Assembly: GCA_001600055.1 (NCBI GenBank)
Contig: BCIV01000001.1
Span: 124,001-188,000 of the forward strand
Reading direction: 5' to 3'
DNA: 64,000 bases
From: Filobasidium wieringae
Taxonomy: Eukaryota > Basidiomycota > Tremellomycetes > Filobasidiales > Filobasidiaceae
This document shows, piece after piece, positions 36,818 through 49,194 of the stretch; positions within the stretch are counted from its first letter, which is position 1, and every line of letters begins with the position of its first letter. The notes beneath the pieces are model-generated. The model was not told the origin of the DNA. It made no database searches and worked only from the letters and a program-made list of their open reading frames with translations. The position numbers and the translations under genes were made by a program.

Positions 36818-37503
36818 ATGTCGGAGATTCCCCAAACGTTGGAGTCGCGAAGAGCCGAGATTCGAAGAGCGGTCAACAACAGACGTCGACGAGCTCGAAG
36901 AGCAAGGGCCAAGGCTTTCAAGCAAGCTACCAAACAGGCTGCTGTCGGCAATGGCAAGATACGGGTCAGAGCGGAGGGGGAAGGGGAAGGACCAATCAAT
37001 ATCTACGTGGATGCGGGTGCATCAATCGAACTAGTGGCCAACTGTAAAGGGTGAGTCCTGACCTCTTCGGTCACTGGCAGCTCTCTCATTTTTTTTAAAT
37101 ACATAGACCAGTGAACCTACACATTGCTTCCCTTCCTCTATCAACCCAACAGGATGTGTCTACCAAGCCGGGTAGCAATCATGGAGGCGACAAGGATGGA
37201 AGCGAGGACGAGAATGGAAGCGACAAGGATGGAAGCGAGGACGAGAATGGAAGCAAGGACGAGGATGGAAGCGAGGACGGTAACCATTCGGACGGGGACG
37301 GCGATCAGAGGCAGGTTGGCATCCAGCGGGGGGAGATCCTGGAAGAGGATGATGAAGACGACGATGATGAAGAAGTCACCCCGATGGAGGTAGACGATGT
37401 GGACCAAGCTGTAGAGAAGGAGAGAAAGAAGGACGAAAGGAAAAGGAGGAACAGGAGGAACAGGAAGATTGCGAGCGAGAGCGAGAGCGAGAATGACTTT
37501 TGA
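36818..37503 (+). CDS. Basic-motif family protein B, acidic tail
   Basis: Two exons (36818 to about 37050, then about 37107-37503) give about 210 residues. It starts MSEIPQTLESRRAEIRRAV and has one basic motif, EIRRAVNNRRRRARRARAKA. The following GNGKIRVRAEGEGEGP parallels paralogue A. The second exon is an acidic minisatellite (DGSEDENGS units from a 12-24 bp repeat), then EEDDEDDDDEEVTPMEVDD and a basic Lys/Arg tail (KERKKDERKRRNRRNRK). Alternating basic and acidic blocks suggest a nuclear protein, perhaps histone- or RNA-binding; this is inference. Its start faces away from paralogue A. Confidence 0.75.
37185..37280 (+). repeat. Acidic minisatellite in gene B
   Basis: GGATGGAAGCGAGGACGAGA and shortened variants repeat in frame, encoding DGSEDENGS-like units. 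Confidence 0.8.
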
Positions 37504-37633
37504 TCGTGAGTATCTATCTTGGACTCGTACGTTGAATTCCTAGCTTGAAGTCTAATATACAACAAGATCGGCAGATTATATGGAGAAGACCATGGGTATC
37601 GTAGTGTCGTTACAATCGTTTATCATGTACATT

Positions 37634-40600
37634 CTAAGTCATCAAACCTTGCATCTTCTCTACGATGCCAGTAACTAGTACGAGCAGTCCTGCAGCAGCC
37701 TTTTTCACCCGGCCCTCCTTGATGCCACCGGTATTACTGGTCGTAGATTCACCTTGGTTTTCTCTCTTCAGTATATCACTTGCCCACTCTGCGGAAGCCA
37801 TTAACACAGCACTCTTATCTAGTGCTAGGCTCCGGCCACCATCCAGCTCCTTCGCTGCGTCCACGCTCACTAATGCCAACTCTAGAGCTGTACCTACGAC
37901 ATCCGCCTCAAAATCCTTATCCTTGTTAATTTTGGAAGACGGCGAGAACGTAGGTGCGATCGAAAGATTGGATCCCACACTGACTGCGAGCTCCAGTGCC
38001 TCAGGGCAGATGACAGACAGATAAAGGGCAGAGTGCCGGGCAGCGTGCACCATAATCGCCAAGGTACTGAGGAATTGTGAAACCGAAAGCGCACTTAAGA
38101 TCATCCCGGTACCTCCTACGGTGTATCTGCCGTGAGTTTGGGCCTCCCGCATTGTTTCTTCTTGCAGATATGTCAAGAATCGATTGATCATGGGTAAGAT
38201 GAAGTATTCCGCAGCGATATCCTTGAAAGCGATCTTCGGTGGTGGAACTTTGATAATAGCTTGGTCAACCTCAAGCGTCCCATCGTCCAGATCCACAACC
38301 TTGCCTCGCCTGAAAGCACCCTTCATTCGGAGTTGCTTATGTCGGGCATACTCTGGTACGCGATCCTCTGCCGAGCCCCTACCCCTGCGTAGTGCCTCGT
38401 TTGCAATCAATCCAGTGGTAGTTTCTATCATCTTGTTAGCGTCCAGAAGCTGACGATCAGCAGGGGAAGCGTATCGTGCATGGAGAGGCTGTGGCAGATA
38501 TTTCGAGGGGAAGTCCACCTTAGCCTGTTTCGATTCGATGGCAGGAGCCAGTTGAGCACACTCGCGTGCTCCCATACTCAAGCCCGTCAGGATGGCTGAT
38601 TTTTGCACCAACGAGTAGTGACCTTCGAAATAGAGACGGATAAGAGTGCTAGATCCCATGACGTTTAGTCGTCGTCTGGCTGGTCAGAAACGGAGAATCA
38701 CTTACGGAGCAACGATCTTAGGCGAGCAGGCTGTCAACGCGATCACAATTCCCTGTCGTCGCGATTCAAACTCTTCAATATCGTAAGGGTCAGACAAGGC
38801 TAGAGCTTGATTCGCCAACTCTTCCGCGTTTTCATCTATGCCAATCTCTGCAGTCAGCTTCTATTGACCTTTTCGGAGTCAAACCGTTACTCACCCAGTT
38901 CAGAACCGAAATTCCTTTTTCTCCTAATGAGCTCTTCTCCCCATCGTAAACCAACTTCTAGCTTTTCCGGCTCTGTTCGCGCTTTCAGAAGCTCAATCAA
39001 CTGAATAAGATAAACGGGCCTCTGAACCTTTGCGCGAGTCGAAGTGTTTAGCATGGGGTCATTCGCTACTTCCTCGAGATAAGATGGCGTAGGCGAGGGT
39101 GAGCGAGATGACGAAGGAGACGAGTCCGAATAGCCGACCAATGACTCGTCGTCAGAGTCGACCACTACAGGTTTCGATTTCGGAGCTTTGGTCTGTTTTC
39201 TAGCCTCCCTTTCAGCTGGTCGTCCTCTGACGGCTTCATCAGGATATGATAGATCGGAGGTGTGTAATCCAGCATTACCACCCGTACCGGCCTGCCATCC
39301 AAGCACTTCCAGTTCTCCAGCACCGATAGCGTTCCTGTCCCGTAAGCGGAAGAATGACCGCAACCATCGACTCTCTTGTTTCCCACCGCCCGTGCCTTCC
39401 CACATATCTTTACCGAAGTCCAATCGCTTGACCTTGGGCGGCGGGATGTTCTTGCTGTCTCTTTTCAGGTCCGCTTCATCAACATCTAAGTTGTCAAGCA
39501 TCCCCTCCAGTTCATCAACTATCTCATCCTTCCCCTTGGTTTGACTTGGATCTGAATTGTCTTCTTCTCTGATCGACATGATACTGATTATCTCTCCTAT
39601 GAGCATTCCCAGTCTTCGTATGGCGGGATCAGAATGGCCTAGGTAAGATTGCATCGCCACGAGAAATGGCGAGTGGAATGTGATCTGGGTGATGAGCGGA
39701 TCATAAGGTGGTAACGTGGAAACGAGCAGGATAATGAGCAATGTCAAAACTGAATTATTCGAGATAAGCACAATAATCCCAGGGCCTTGAGTATTCGGGA
39801 TAGACTCACACGACCTCCGTCCCAGTAAACCCCATCTAACCTCTCTCTCATCGCCCCACACCTCCATCACTCGTTTCAGAACAGTTCCAACCAATGCTCG
39901 GCCTTGCTTCTCGACGACCGCCACGAACACCCTGGCTCTAACGCCCATCCGTTCCCACGATGAAGAAGAAGGTGATGGTTCTTGTTGCAGGGATGAGCGG
40001 ACATCGAACGATTTGTCCTTGCTGAGAACCAAGGGCAATAGCGTGTCCACGATCGTATCCTTCACGTCGACAGCGTTCGACCCAAAAAACCGAATCAACA
40101 AATCCGCTCCGAGCTTGATGCCAACTTCTGGTTTGCGCTGAGGCTCTCCGTCAACTTGTGATAGGACTATTCTATCAGTCAGATGGAAGAAAAACCCATG
40201 CACCATCCCTATTCGAGTCCTGCTATCCAGTCCATCCAGTATCTCTTTCCACAATGCCCCGTACTCTGATCGTTCTTTCAAACGTGCAAGAACATCGGGA
40301 AAAGTAGGTGTAAAGAACGAAGGTCGATTCGATCTTGGATCCAGCAGTTCGCTAGTTGAGACAGATGAAGGTGATGGGAAGAGACCTAGTGTGTGAAAGC
40401 GATTAAAGAGGGGTATGATGTCCGTCAAATCTTGTTTCCACAGGAAGAATAAGTGATATGCTTCACCATGACGTTCATTGGCGTGATTCTGTCTCACTTA
40501 CTCTGTTCTGATTGTGTAGAAATGATGCCGACAATCCGCTCAACTTCGTGAGAGATCGCGTTCCAAAAGTGCTTCTCCTCCAGGTTATCAGGTATATCTA

Positions 40601-41195
40601 GTTGCTTCCCACCCTTAACGTCCGCCCAGACTCCACGTAGATTCGATATCTTCGCAGGAATAGAGAGGAGAGATTTCTGATATTGCTGAAATCGAAGGCT
40701 TGACGAAGAAGTTGAAGTCGAAGAGAGTTGTCGGTAGACAGTCTGGAAGGGATAACGTGCAAGGAGTTTCGAAAGGATGCTCAGGATTACTGGCGCGATC
40801 ACAAGGCTCGAATGGACAGAAGGACGATGTGATTGGTTCGAGGAAACATTTGACAGCGCCTGTGAGAGGCTTTGATACGCAGGTAAGGCCATAGCGGTCT
40901 TGATCTTTTCGTCTCCATCGTCCAAGATGAATAGCGACTGAAGACCCGACGCAGCTGCTCGGCCGTCTTTCGTTGACAGAATTTGTTCCCAGGAAGGTAG
41001 TACTTCATTGATGATAGACTCTTGTATCGCGAATACTGATTTCTCAACGACTTTGGCATCTTTCGATTTTGCCGAGCTGAGGGCAGATTTAAGGACCCCA
41101 AGAATCTGCTCGAGCTGTTCTAGGGTAGAAACAGGCTTGGAGAGCAAGGCCGCATAATCCCGCAAGGTAGAAGAGAGGGAGACGTCCGAGGCCAT
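37634..41195 (-). CDS. TEL2: TEL2, telomere length regulation / TTT complex subunit
   Basis: Four main coding blocks give about 1,070 residues of helical-repeat protein. The N-terminal block begins MASDVSLSSTLRDYAALL. The middle block has FFLWKQDLTDIIPLFNRF and an acidic, Ser-rich linker (DSDDESLVGYSDSSPSSSRS) preceding the conserved YLEEVANDP and RPVYLIQLIELLKA. The C-terminal block carries FEGHYSLVQKSAILTGLSMG and ARECAQL, the best-known Tel2 signature. Tel2, with Tti1 and Tti2, is the Hsp90-linked assembly factor for PIKK kinases (ATM, ATR, mTOR). The acidic Ser stretch is where CK2 phosphorylation recruits R2TP in other species. The start at 41195 gives the normal N-terminus. Confidence 0.9.
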
Positions 41196-41684
41196 CGCTA
41201 GAATTTATGAATAAGTCGTCAGGCGATATCGCAAAGTAGGCCGTCTGGTATGTGCAGTTCGGTTCAACTTGGTATTATCTATAACCTCCCCTTTGTGGGT
41301 ATGGGCTAAATACACGCGTGGATTGTTGTGATACTACTTTGATAAGCTTATCTTATCTGCTCCCCTGAATCCTTCAGGTCAGAAGTCTGCCGATCTGCCT
41401 CGATTGCCCGTTCCGCTTGTTCAGTGGTCGATAGAGCCAACTATATGAAGGAGAGGTTGTCCATCCCATACTCTAACTAGGAAAGAATTGCTGCCGATGT
41501 CTCAGCTCGACGTGTATAATATGCACGTCAGAAGACCATCCGCACGCGACACTTATCGCTCGTTCTCCTGATTCTCCTTCGCATCCGACATTGAGAGATA
41601 TACCGCTACATGACTAACTATCACAGATACATTATGGGCGGAAATGCATTGTCAAATCTATTGATTATGGAAATCTCGAACATC
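41196..41684. other. Intergenic region
   Basis: About 490 bp between two minus-strand genes; presumably the TEL2 promoter and the SYM1 terminator. Confidence 0.4.
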
Positions 41685-42969
41685 TTAGACCTTGTGGCCC
41701 TCTTGCTTGATATCCTCTCTGTTTCCATTATGAGCGGATCAGCTCAGGCGTCTCTCTGTTCCGGAACAATCACTCACCGAGCATTCAATAGGGAGAGATA
41801 AACGTTCCAAGCGATACCGCACGAAGATTGGAACTGTAGATAAGATCTTCCGTCAGTATGGATGTGATAGTGCGGTTCACGAAGATCCTATTAACGTACA
41901 GGAATTCGATAACTAGACGAAAAAACACACACAAAGTAAGGCAAGACTACGGCTTAACAAGAAGTGACAATCGCGCTTACGCAAGAGGCATCAACCTGAA
42001 GTTAACAGCCTGAACTGCAGGCCAGACTTTCCAGTTGGCAATAAGCGCGGCTGTCATTATATATCGATCAGTTATTTTCCGATGTGCGGGTCGATAGGGG
42101 AAATGCTTACGGTAGTACATCTGAATTCAAGAGGATATCAAGTTTGTGAGATTTGTGATCGGCCGGAGATGTTCATATACTGACATCGCTGAATTTTTGC
42201 TTGACGCCCTCTGTGTCTCGACCCTCCATGTATCCCATTGCTCCTACAAACAAGGCCAGCTGTAGGAGGTTGACATTTGTCAATGCCTGGTAAGATATAG
42301 TGAAGCAGAAAGATTACTCACACCGAATGGCGCCCTTTCAAGCATGATGGTTCATGTTCAGATCGTATTCCACCGCAATCGCTAATCTCGTTAATCTTAC
42401 TTACAGTACGCCCTGATCCAGGAAGACTCGTTTCGAAGTCTGAACTAGAGTACTGCTTCCCGCTACTCGCAAAGGAACCGCCTTCTCCAAGAACCTCATC
42501 CAGATTCCGACAAGGGGTCCGATAGCTATCCCAAAGGCAGCGAACCTCAGGGTTCGGTAGGGATCGTAGCCCGGAGCAGGAGGCTGGAATTCAGGTGTAT
42601 CCGGATGGTCCAATCCAGGTCGAGCAAGCTGTCAGAAAAGCGATCTAAATCAGCCAAAATGACTGCATATGGTCGTAGTCCGGGTATACGCACCAACATC
42701 TGAGACGATTGAGCCTATGACATAATCATACCCAAGATCGATCATCGGGTTCACCTACCTTTCAAGCGAAAGATCTAAATATTTACTTACCACCAAGTCT
42801 CCAAGACTGTTGAGAGCGCCATTAGTGATCATTAAAGTGGGGACCGGTCGCTTCTCGAAGTTGCTGTAAATCAATCTCATAAGCCGGGGTCCAACCATAT
42901 TAGATCTCTAGCGATATCTTACACATTATAAAACTTAATAAAGGATCCTAAAAGCCCAGGGACAGGCAT
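41685..42969 (-). CDS. SYM1: Mpv17/PMP22 family membrane protein (Sym1-like)
   Basis: About ten short exons. The protein starts MPVPGLLGSFIKFYN and continues PVPTLMITNGALNSLGDL, FAAFGIAIGPLVGIWMRFLE, FLDQGVLAPFG, then NWKVWPAVQAVNFRLMPL, YRIPFQSSCGIAWNVYLSLL, ending NAREDIKQEGHKV. The NWxxWPxxQxxNFxxxP and FxSxxGxxWxxYLS elements are the family signature. Mpv17 proteins are four-helix channels of the mitochondrial inner membrane or peroxisome. Mitochondrial Sym1 is the closest assignment; a peroxisomal paralogue cannot be excluded. One exon near the 3' end is only about 12 nt (TTATCGAATTCCT). Confidence 0.88.
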
Positions 42970-43287
42970 GGTTAAGGAGATTTGATTGGTTTGACGAGTT
43001 TTCTCCCTAGATGAAGGACTACTGTGGAGTGGTCTGCGTGCTGCGTCCTGATGATGGAGTTAGGTAAGACATATAAGACAGGACGTCTACCTGCGTACGC
43101 CATATCGAATATCGATTTCGATCGCGGCTCCAGAGCGGCTCACTCAACATCTACCTGCGAACCAATTCAACTGATAGAGCAGTCAAGCAGCAAGCAGCTT
43201 CAGAACTTCCTTCCACATCTGTTGAGCTGCTCATACACAACGTCAAGGGTGTAGCTGAATCATTGCACACCCTCTGGTCTTGCCGAG
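42970..43287. other. Divergent promoter region
   Basis: About 320 bp between divergent genes. No specific motif identified. Confidence 0.35.
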
Positions 43288-44929
43288 ATGGCTGTCGTAT
43301 GTAAGTCAAGGACGGTATATTTTCGTGCTGCAAAGCTGCAAGCTGAGTGTGTATTCAGCCGAACCATCTACCACGAAGCTCGTCATCGCAACCGGAGTCA
43401 CGGTACTCTGGGCTGCCGTATGGTCGGTTTCGCTTTTGGGAGTATACACAGCGTAAGGTGGAACGCACAAGCAGCCGCAAACGTTGTGTGAGACTGACCT
43501 GGAGACGACCTCAAACAGTCGGAAGCGATACCGACCACGACCTTTCCCATACCCAGAGTTATTGTCACAGCCACCTCAAGATATTCCAGGCGTGACAATA
43601 ATTCGGCCTCTTCGTGGACTGGATCCGAACCTTTTCTATAATCTGCAAACCACATTGGCATTGGAGTACCCCAGAGACAAATTACAAGTTATCTTTGCGC
43701 TACAGGACCCTAATGACCCAGCTCTGAAAGTTGTCGAGATGTTGCTGGACGAAAGAATCGGAGGAGACCTGAATGGCAAGAAAAGATGGGAAGATGTTGA
43801 TGTGAAGGTGATCGTCAACACGGAGACAGTCGGTACGAACCCGAAAATCAATAACCTTATGCGACCTGTGGAGGAAGCCAAGTTTGAAATACTATGGGTT
43901 GTCGATGCTACCATATCCCTGACTAGTAGTATGCTAGGTCGAAGCGTTGAGGCATTGATCACTCCGGCAGGAAAAGCAGTATCAAATGCCTATGGACAGT
44001 TATCGCGAACCGAAGCGGAAGGAGTTCCACTCGAGCAAACCGCTGAATACAGCGGAGTTGGATTAGTGCATCACGTTCCGTATGCATGGGTACCAAACAC
44101 TACTGGGAAAGGTACATTCGGTTCGAGGCTGGAGGCGTGTTATCTGAACGGAGTTCATGCAAGGATGTACCTGGCTATCGTATGTTGCTGGCAGACGACA
44201 TAAACGCTGAGATGCTAATCCGGTCAACATATGGATTAGAATGCTACGGCTATCGATTCATGTGTCGTAGGGAAATCAAACATGTACCGCAAATCGAGTC
44301 TAAATGCGCTACACGGTCCATCCTCTTCCATCCGGAATGCGTCTGACCCAACAGGGCTCCTCGCGTTTTCTCCTTACCTACCGGAAGACAATCTTATCGC
44401 TCTGAGTATCATGCATCAATTGAAACTTTCCCATCAAATGACATCGGATTTGGCGATGGACTGTTTGGGTCCTATGACGATCACGGAATATGCGGCTCGA
44501 CGGATCAGGTGGATTCGAGTTCGCATGAGGATGGTTCTCGCTGCTACACTCATCGAGCCTTTGACAGAATCTATTCTGTTAGGCATCGTTGCCGGGTGGG
44601 CCAGCAGGACGCTGTTCAATCTTTCTCCGGGATGGTTTTTCGTCGCTCACGAGGTCGCTTGGACCACAATGGATATCATGGTAGTGTCTGCTCTGCGGGG
44701 CGAGACCTTGAAAGGGAAAGATCTGTGGGATTGGTTATTCGTCTGGGGAGTAAGAGAGATCTTGGCATTGCCAGTGTGGCTTAAGGCGGTGCTGGGAGGT
44801 AGTACAGTTGTTTGGCGAGGGACTAGATATAGAATTGAAAAGAACGGTATGTTGGGAAGCGAATGGCCACCGTCGTGCCTATTGAAAAGTTTCCCTTCAT
44901 CAGGCAAAGCGGTCAAATTATCGCAGTGA
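43288..44929 (+). CDS. GCS1: Glucosylceramide synthase (GT21)
   Basis: Five exons. The first is 13 nt and uses a consensus GTAAGT donor, giving MAVVSEPSTTKLVIATGVTV and a first membrane helix. Catalytic elements of family GT21: FALQDPNDPAL (D1), ILWVVDATISL (D2), PEDNLIALSI (D3 position) and RRIRWIRVR (the Q/RxxRW motif). The GVTIIRPLRGLDPNL start of the catalytic domain is present. Later hydrophobic segments form the C-terminal membrane anchor. It transfers glucose from UDP-glucose to ceramide at the Golgi or ER, making fungal glucosylceramide, which in Cryptococcus supports growth at neutral pH and virulence. The last splice gives a short KAVKLSQ tail. Confidence 0.93.
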
Positions 44930-45141
44930 ATACGAAACATAGATGTCAACTAAGCCACATGGTCATGTATTTGAACAGTAATGAGCAGGAGTTCCGTATA
45001 GAACAGAGACTGTCGCTTCTTGCGAAGACTTCCACTCATGGTGTGTGTTTCACCAACCCCAGTCGTTGTCTAAACCAATCAGGTATGAAGGTAAATACGA
45101 ATACAACGTCGAAATCTATCGTGTGTACAAAGAAAAATGCA

Positions 45142-45957
45142 TTATCCAGAAACCAAGAACCCGACCATACAATTGTCCATCATGAAATCGACGTTCACCC
45201 ATGCGTGCGTCAACACTGTGTTAAGCGTGATCAGTCTTCATTACCAACAACATCGCAAGCTATACTGCTGCACTTACTGAACAACTTCGTGCCATCTCGA
45301 CCTGCAACTCTCATCAATTCCTTCTCACCACCAGGATGGAATCGAGCGTATTCCGTCATGTTGTAGACCTTCCCTCCAAATGCGCTCCAAGCATCGTCCT
45401 TCGTGTTGTGCTTCTTCAGTTCATCCATCGTCACTCTCAAGTAACCCATGGGGTTAGAACCTGGCGGTAAATGCCGGAGATCTTGACCAGATGACTTCAA
45501 TTTAGCCCAGTCTAAGGGTGAACAACCAGGGGCAAGGGCAACTTTTTGTCGCTTTTTAAGTTCGGGATTAGGTTTCGTTGTGGTAGTAGGTGGAGTCGCG
45601 AGGGAAGAGGATCTAGTGTTGAGGGTAGCAGGTTTAGCTTTCGGTGTGGGCGGTCCTTCGTCCTCCTCGTCGTCGTCAATATCAGGTTCCTCGATCTCAA
45701 AGGTAGGAATAGGTTCGGTGTAAGCTTGTGTTGTACTCGACGATTGCGCTCCTCGGGAGCGTTGTGCGGAGTTGAGGAGAGGGAACTGAGGAGGAGAATC
45801 ATCGTCTTCTTCGCCCTGTACCGTTGCTTTGCTACTCGATGGAGTCGGGGCTGTTAGCCAGGCTGGTAAAGCGGGAATGAGCTGTGTTTGTGATTGAGGT
45901 GGCGTAAACAGATCATATCTCTTCTCAACGTCACTGAACAGGGCTTACGAATGACAT
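45142..45957 (-). CDS. IRC21: Cytochrome b5 domain protein (Irc21-like)
   Basis: Three exons; the first is 9 nt (ATGTCATTC). After a Pro/Ser/Thr-rich, acidic N-terminus of about 120 residues come KVALAPGCSPLDWAKL, SSGQDLRHL, then the heme domain DELKKHNTKDDAWSAFGGKV, YARFHPGGEKELMRVAG and THAWVNVDFM. The two axial histidines are in HPGG and HAWVN. The KVxLxPGxSPLDW lead-in is typical of the Ncb5or/CYB5R4 b5 module, but the CS and reductase domains are absent, as in yeast Irc21. An electron carrier is expected; its partner is unknown. Confidence 0.85.
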
Positions 45958-46258
45958 GATGGCGTATACTTCGAATCGGTCTTATCAGCGTTAGCTTTTC
46001 AAAACGCTGGCGTTGAGCAGACTGTCTTTACCTTCACAGCTCGGAGACATCGATCCGATTTAGCCTTTCATCCAGTGATGGCAAGTGGATATGGTCATTG
46101 TAAACAAACGGTATTGCGGACATGTAAACGTGCTCATATCCGCGTGACCGAATAGGAGATCACCACATCCATCGATGAATTGACTTAACCTATTGATTGA
46201 TATTGACAGGCGTTCCGCGTTCTCCTTTATCACTCCAAACGATCATCAACTGTACAAA

Positions 46259-46731
46259 ATGGCCGGAGCAGGTGAGACAGTAGTTCGAATGTCTACGAAA
46301 TCAAGCTTACTCGCTTGCCCCACGCAGGATTCCACCCTCACCCCCCATCATTCGGACATAGGTTCTTGGCTAAAGGTCTGGGAGCCGGCATGTGGTTCTT
46401 CATCTTCTTCCGGGCACGGCAAGTAGCGGTAGAAATGTCCAAATAGATCAAATATTTACTGATCTAACTGTGACTCTGATGTTGACAGACAAGACGGTGC
46501 TGCTCTTCTCGTACGTTCTCCGCTCGTTTGGCCGAATAAGATATCATTTCATGCTCACTAACGCTCCTTGCTTCGTCTCGCTGCATCGCCTGCCCCTATC
46601 TCATTTCTGCCTTTCGTAACCATATCTCTACAACTCGAAACTCTTCGCCATTCGAACACCAGGGTCTCAAGCATCCTTGGGACGGTCACGGTCATGGGCA
46701 CGGCCACGGTGCTGTCGAGGACAAGCACTAA
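46259..46731 (+). CDS. Candidate complex I accessory subunit (NDUFB2/AGGG-like)
   Basis: Four exons encode about 70 residues. Exon 1 is 13 nt. The product reads MAGAGFHPHPPSFGHRF, then GAGMWFFIFFRARQDGAAL, LGLKHPW, then an HGHGHGHG tail. One membrane helix followed by KHPWDGH matches small NADH dehydrogenase subunits of the NDUFB2 class in the inner mitochondrial membrane. The second intron begins GCAAGT rather than GTAAGT, so it is a GC-AG intron. The GT alternative would break the frame. Assignment to NDUFB2 is by size and the RxDGxxLLGxxHPW pattern only. Confidence 0.7.
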
Positions 46732-47922
46732 ATATTGTTGAAACGGAAACCTTTCTGTGGCTGTATTACTACGGATGAAACATATGGATGATTAATCCAG
46801 ACGGTCGCACTGTGATCGAGGACGGAGGCGGGCTCAGCAGTTATCAGAGCGTGCAACCCCGTGAAGGAGGCAGAAAAATGGATCGCTTACAGCGGAGATT
46901 AATCATCTTCCTGGCAGGTGCCCTGGTTAAGCTAGAGCTGTGGGCAAGAGATGCCTGACTGGAACACGTTCCTGACAACCCTTTGGTCGATCGCAAGTAT
47001 AAAGGCGGGATGCTTGAAATGGTCGTCAAGCGAAAAAAAGAAAGAATCTCCCGACATCTGCTTGAACGTTCGTCATGCTTGCCGACTACCACGTTTGAAC
47101 CGTTCTTCATTCTGGAACATAGATTTGCTGTTCCTTGAAGGACGACCAGATTCAATTAGTTTTGCAGCTGGCGGGTTGAGTTGGGCCCAATTCCTCAATC
47201 GTATTGGCCTGGCATCCTGTGCTGATCACAGTTGCGACACTAGAGGATCTCTCCTTCGAAGAGAGCTGAAACTCTATCGTCATGTTTCTTTCTCACTTTT
47301 CTTCCATCGGTCCCGACTGATGTTGGCTTGGCTTCTCTCCCCCTGAGCGTGCATATATTCTCGCTCGTGCGTAGGCATGCGGATACTGACTGGTTTCTGG
47401 GCAAGCCCTGCGATCTATGCACGATCGGAGGAGATCGAGACATAGCGAAAATTGTAGGATAGCGGTGGGTTTTGTGGTACATCTTCCTACCTACCGTCTA
47501 TCAGTCAATGCAGCAATCGTAGCCTGTTTTCAGCAAAAACCACTCATAGTTCACAACATGCAACGTGTCGATCAAAAAAGGGAGATCCCAGCTAACGCGA
47601 ATGATAAGATGTAGTAGGGACGGAACATCGGGCTTTGGGGCAGAGCAGTCTGCTGATCTGCTGATCTCAAACCTTGCGTCAGGCGTCTGCCTCAGCTTCA
47701 GAATCGCATCGCTTGTAATTCCGTGCATGTCCTTCTTTCGTTCGTAGAGATACTTGACCTCAATAGCAAATGGGGCATCGACTCCGTTACCTAATCCATA
47801 TCGTCAAGGTCCGGAAGGGTATCGCATCGCACGCACGGAACATCTGGCGTCAAGGAAATCATTCAATGCGATCGGACCCGTATGATCCAGGAGATAGTAC
47901 AACAGATCGTCCTCTAATACCT
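46732..47922. other. Intergenic, convergent 3' ends
   Basis: About 1.2 kb. Frames of 80-130 codons here lack any family resemblance. Confidence 0.4.
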
Positions 47923-48842
47923 TCAGAAGAATCTCCACCAGAGGAACAAAATCGTGAAGAACGCGATCCCCCCAACCGGCGCCCATTTGCGTAGCATCGC
48001 ATGGAGGTTGATATTCCTTGCTGCTCGCCTGTACTTGGCAGATTCCGTCTTCAAAGACGAAGAGAGCTGACCCATACCTGTAGGGGAACGAATAGCTGCT
48101 TAACGAGGGCGTCCGCATGATCTTAAGGTAAATGTCGCTTACGATCTAAGCTGTCGCCTCGCCACAACAGATCCTCCATGTTCTTGGTCATGATCCTGGT
48201 CACATCTTGCAAGTCGTTGTTCAACTTGTCCATATTCGACACCGGAGCCGACGCTTCGGCGGTATGAGGGTCTTGATACAGTCGAGTCGTTTTCGAGATG
48301 AATGTGTCTATTCAAAGAATGCCGATTTGAGATTTCAGGTTCCCTTTCTACCGTTCCACGCATGGTCAAAGCCGACGTACCAAACCCTCTGAAGCAGTAT
48401 GGACGGTTCGCACTAGCGATCTGACTCTCATAACTCCTCTGGAACTCCTTACTGAGCTCATCTAGGTATGAAAATGCCAATTTTCGGGGATAGCTTCCAT
48501 CACAGATGGTGAGATATACCACTTGGTCCACGAGTAGATAACTATACATGACGGCACTTAGTATGTTTCAACATCGAATTTCAAAGTGACTTACTGCAAA
48601 GTGTACTTTCCACTTTCTATCGAACACGCTGGTTCGCTTTTGTCCGTAAGTCGCCTGCAAACCAGTTTTGATTGCTGTTTCTGTTCCACGAGGTCTTTCT
48701 CCGTCTATACCGGTCCGAAGCGTTGTCTTGATGAGTACCGCCGTATGCAATAAATAATCACAAGACTTACAGACTCGTCGTCCACACTAGCTGCCAAAGG
48801 CAAGTCATCCGTCACTCGGAAAATCATAGTTGACCTAACCAT
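47923..48842 (-). CDS. SEC22: SEC22 R-SNARE
   Basis: About six exons, roughly 215 residues. The N-terminus MVRSTMIFRVTDDLPLAASV begins the longin domain, which continues with CDGSYPRKLAFSYLDELSKE. The SNARE motif reads MTKNMEDLLWRGDSLDRMGQ and SSSLKTESAKYRRAARNINL. A C-terminal anchor (PVGGIAFFTILFLWWRFF) ends the protein. Sec22 works in ER-Golgi vesicle fusion. The earlier ATG at 48842 was chosen over 48827 because MVRST matches the yeast MIKST start. Confidence 0.95.
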
Positions 48843-49194
48843 ATTGCTTGACTTTGCTGTGTTGATCTGAAATATTGATGTCTGTAGCGTGCGTTAACAA
48901 GGCACAACAGCAAATGAGTGGCGTTTATCACGCAGCCGAGATCGGACAGATGCTCACATCAGCCGCTATATATATTCTTTCGTCGAGTTGCTTTCAGCGA
49001 TAACCGGTTGTGTGACGTTGTGAGGCTAGGTGTGTACGATATCTCGAGGATCTAAGTTAGAGCAGGAAAGATGTCAGCCTCAGATTGTCAACAGCGAGTT
49101 GTGAGGTTTGAGTGCAACTCATTCTTCGCTAGCTTCGAGGCAATGCATACCTACCGTCAAGCCGGTGATTATACCTGCACAAAAGAACTGCACA
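48843..49194. promoter_or_regulatory. Divergent promoter region
   Basis: Separates SEC22 and the phosducin-like gene. A TATA-like run (CTATATATATTC) lies near 48967-48978. Confidence 0.4.

Noticed and set aside
36565..37047. 160-codon plus-strand frame reading Leu/Ser/Pro repeats
   Set aside because: It translates the leader repeat array in another frame; the 36818 frame has a paralogue.
37185..37280. Possible CRISPR-like array
   Set aside because: The repeats are contiguous, in frame and without unique spacers; this is a coding minisatellite.
44863..45366. 167-codon plus-strand frame between two genes
   Set aside because: It overlaps the ends of the glucosylceramide synthase and the cytochrome b5 gene on the other strand and has no features.
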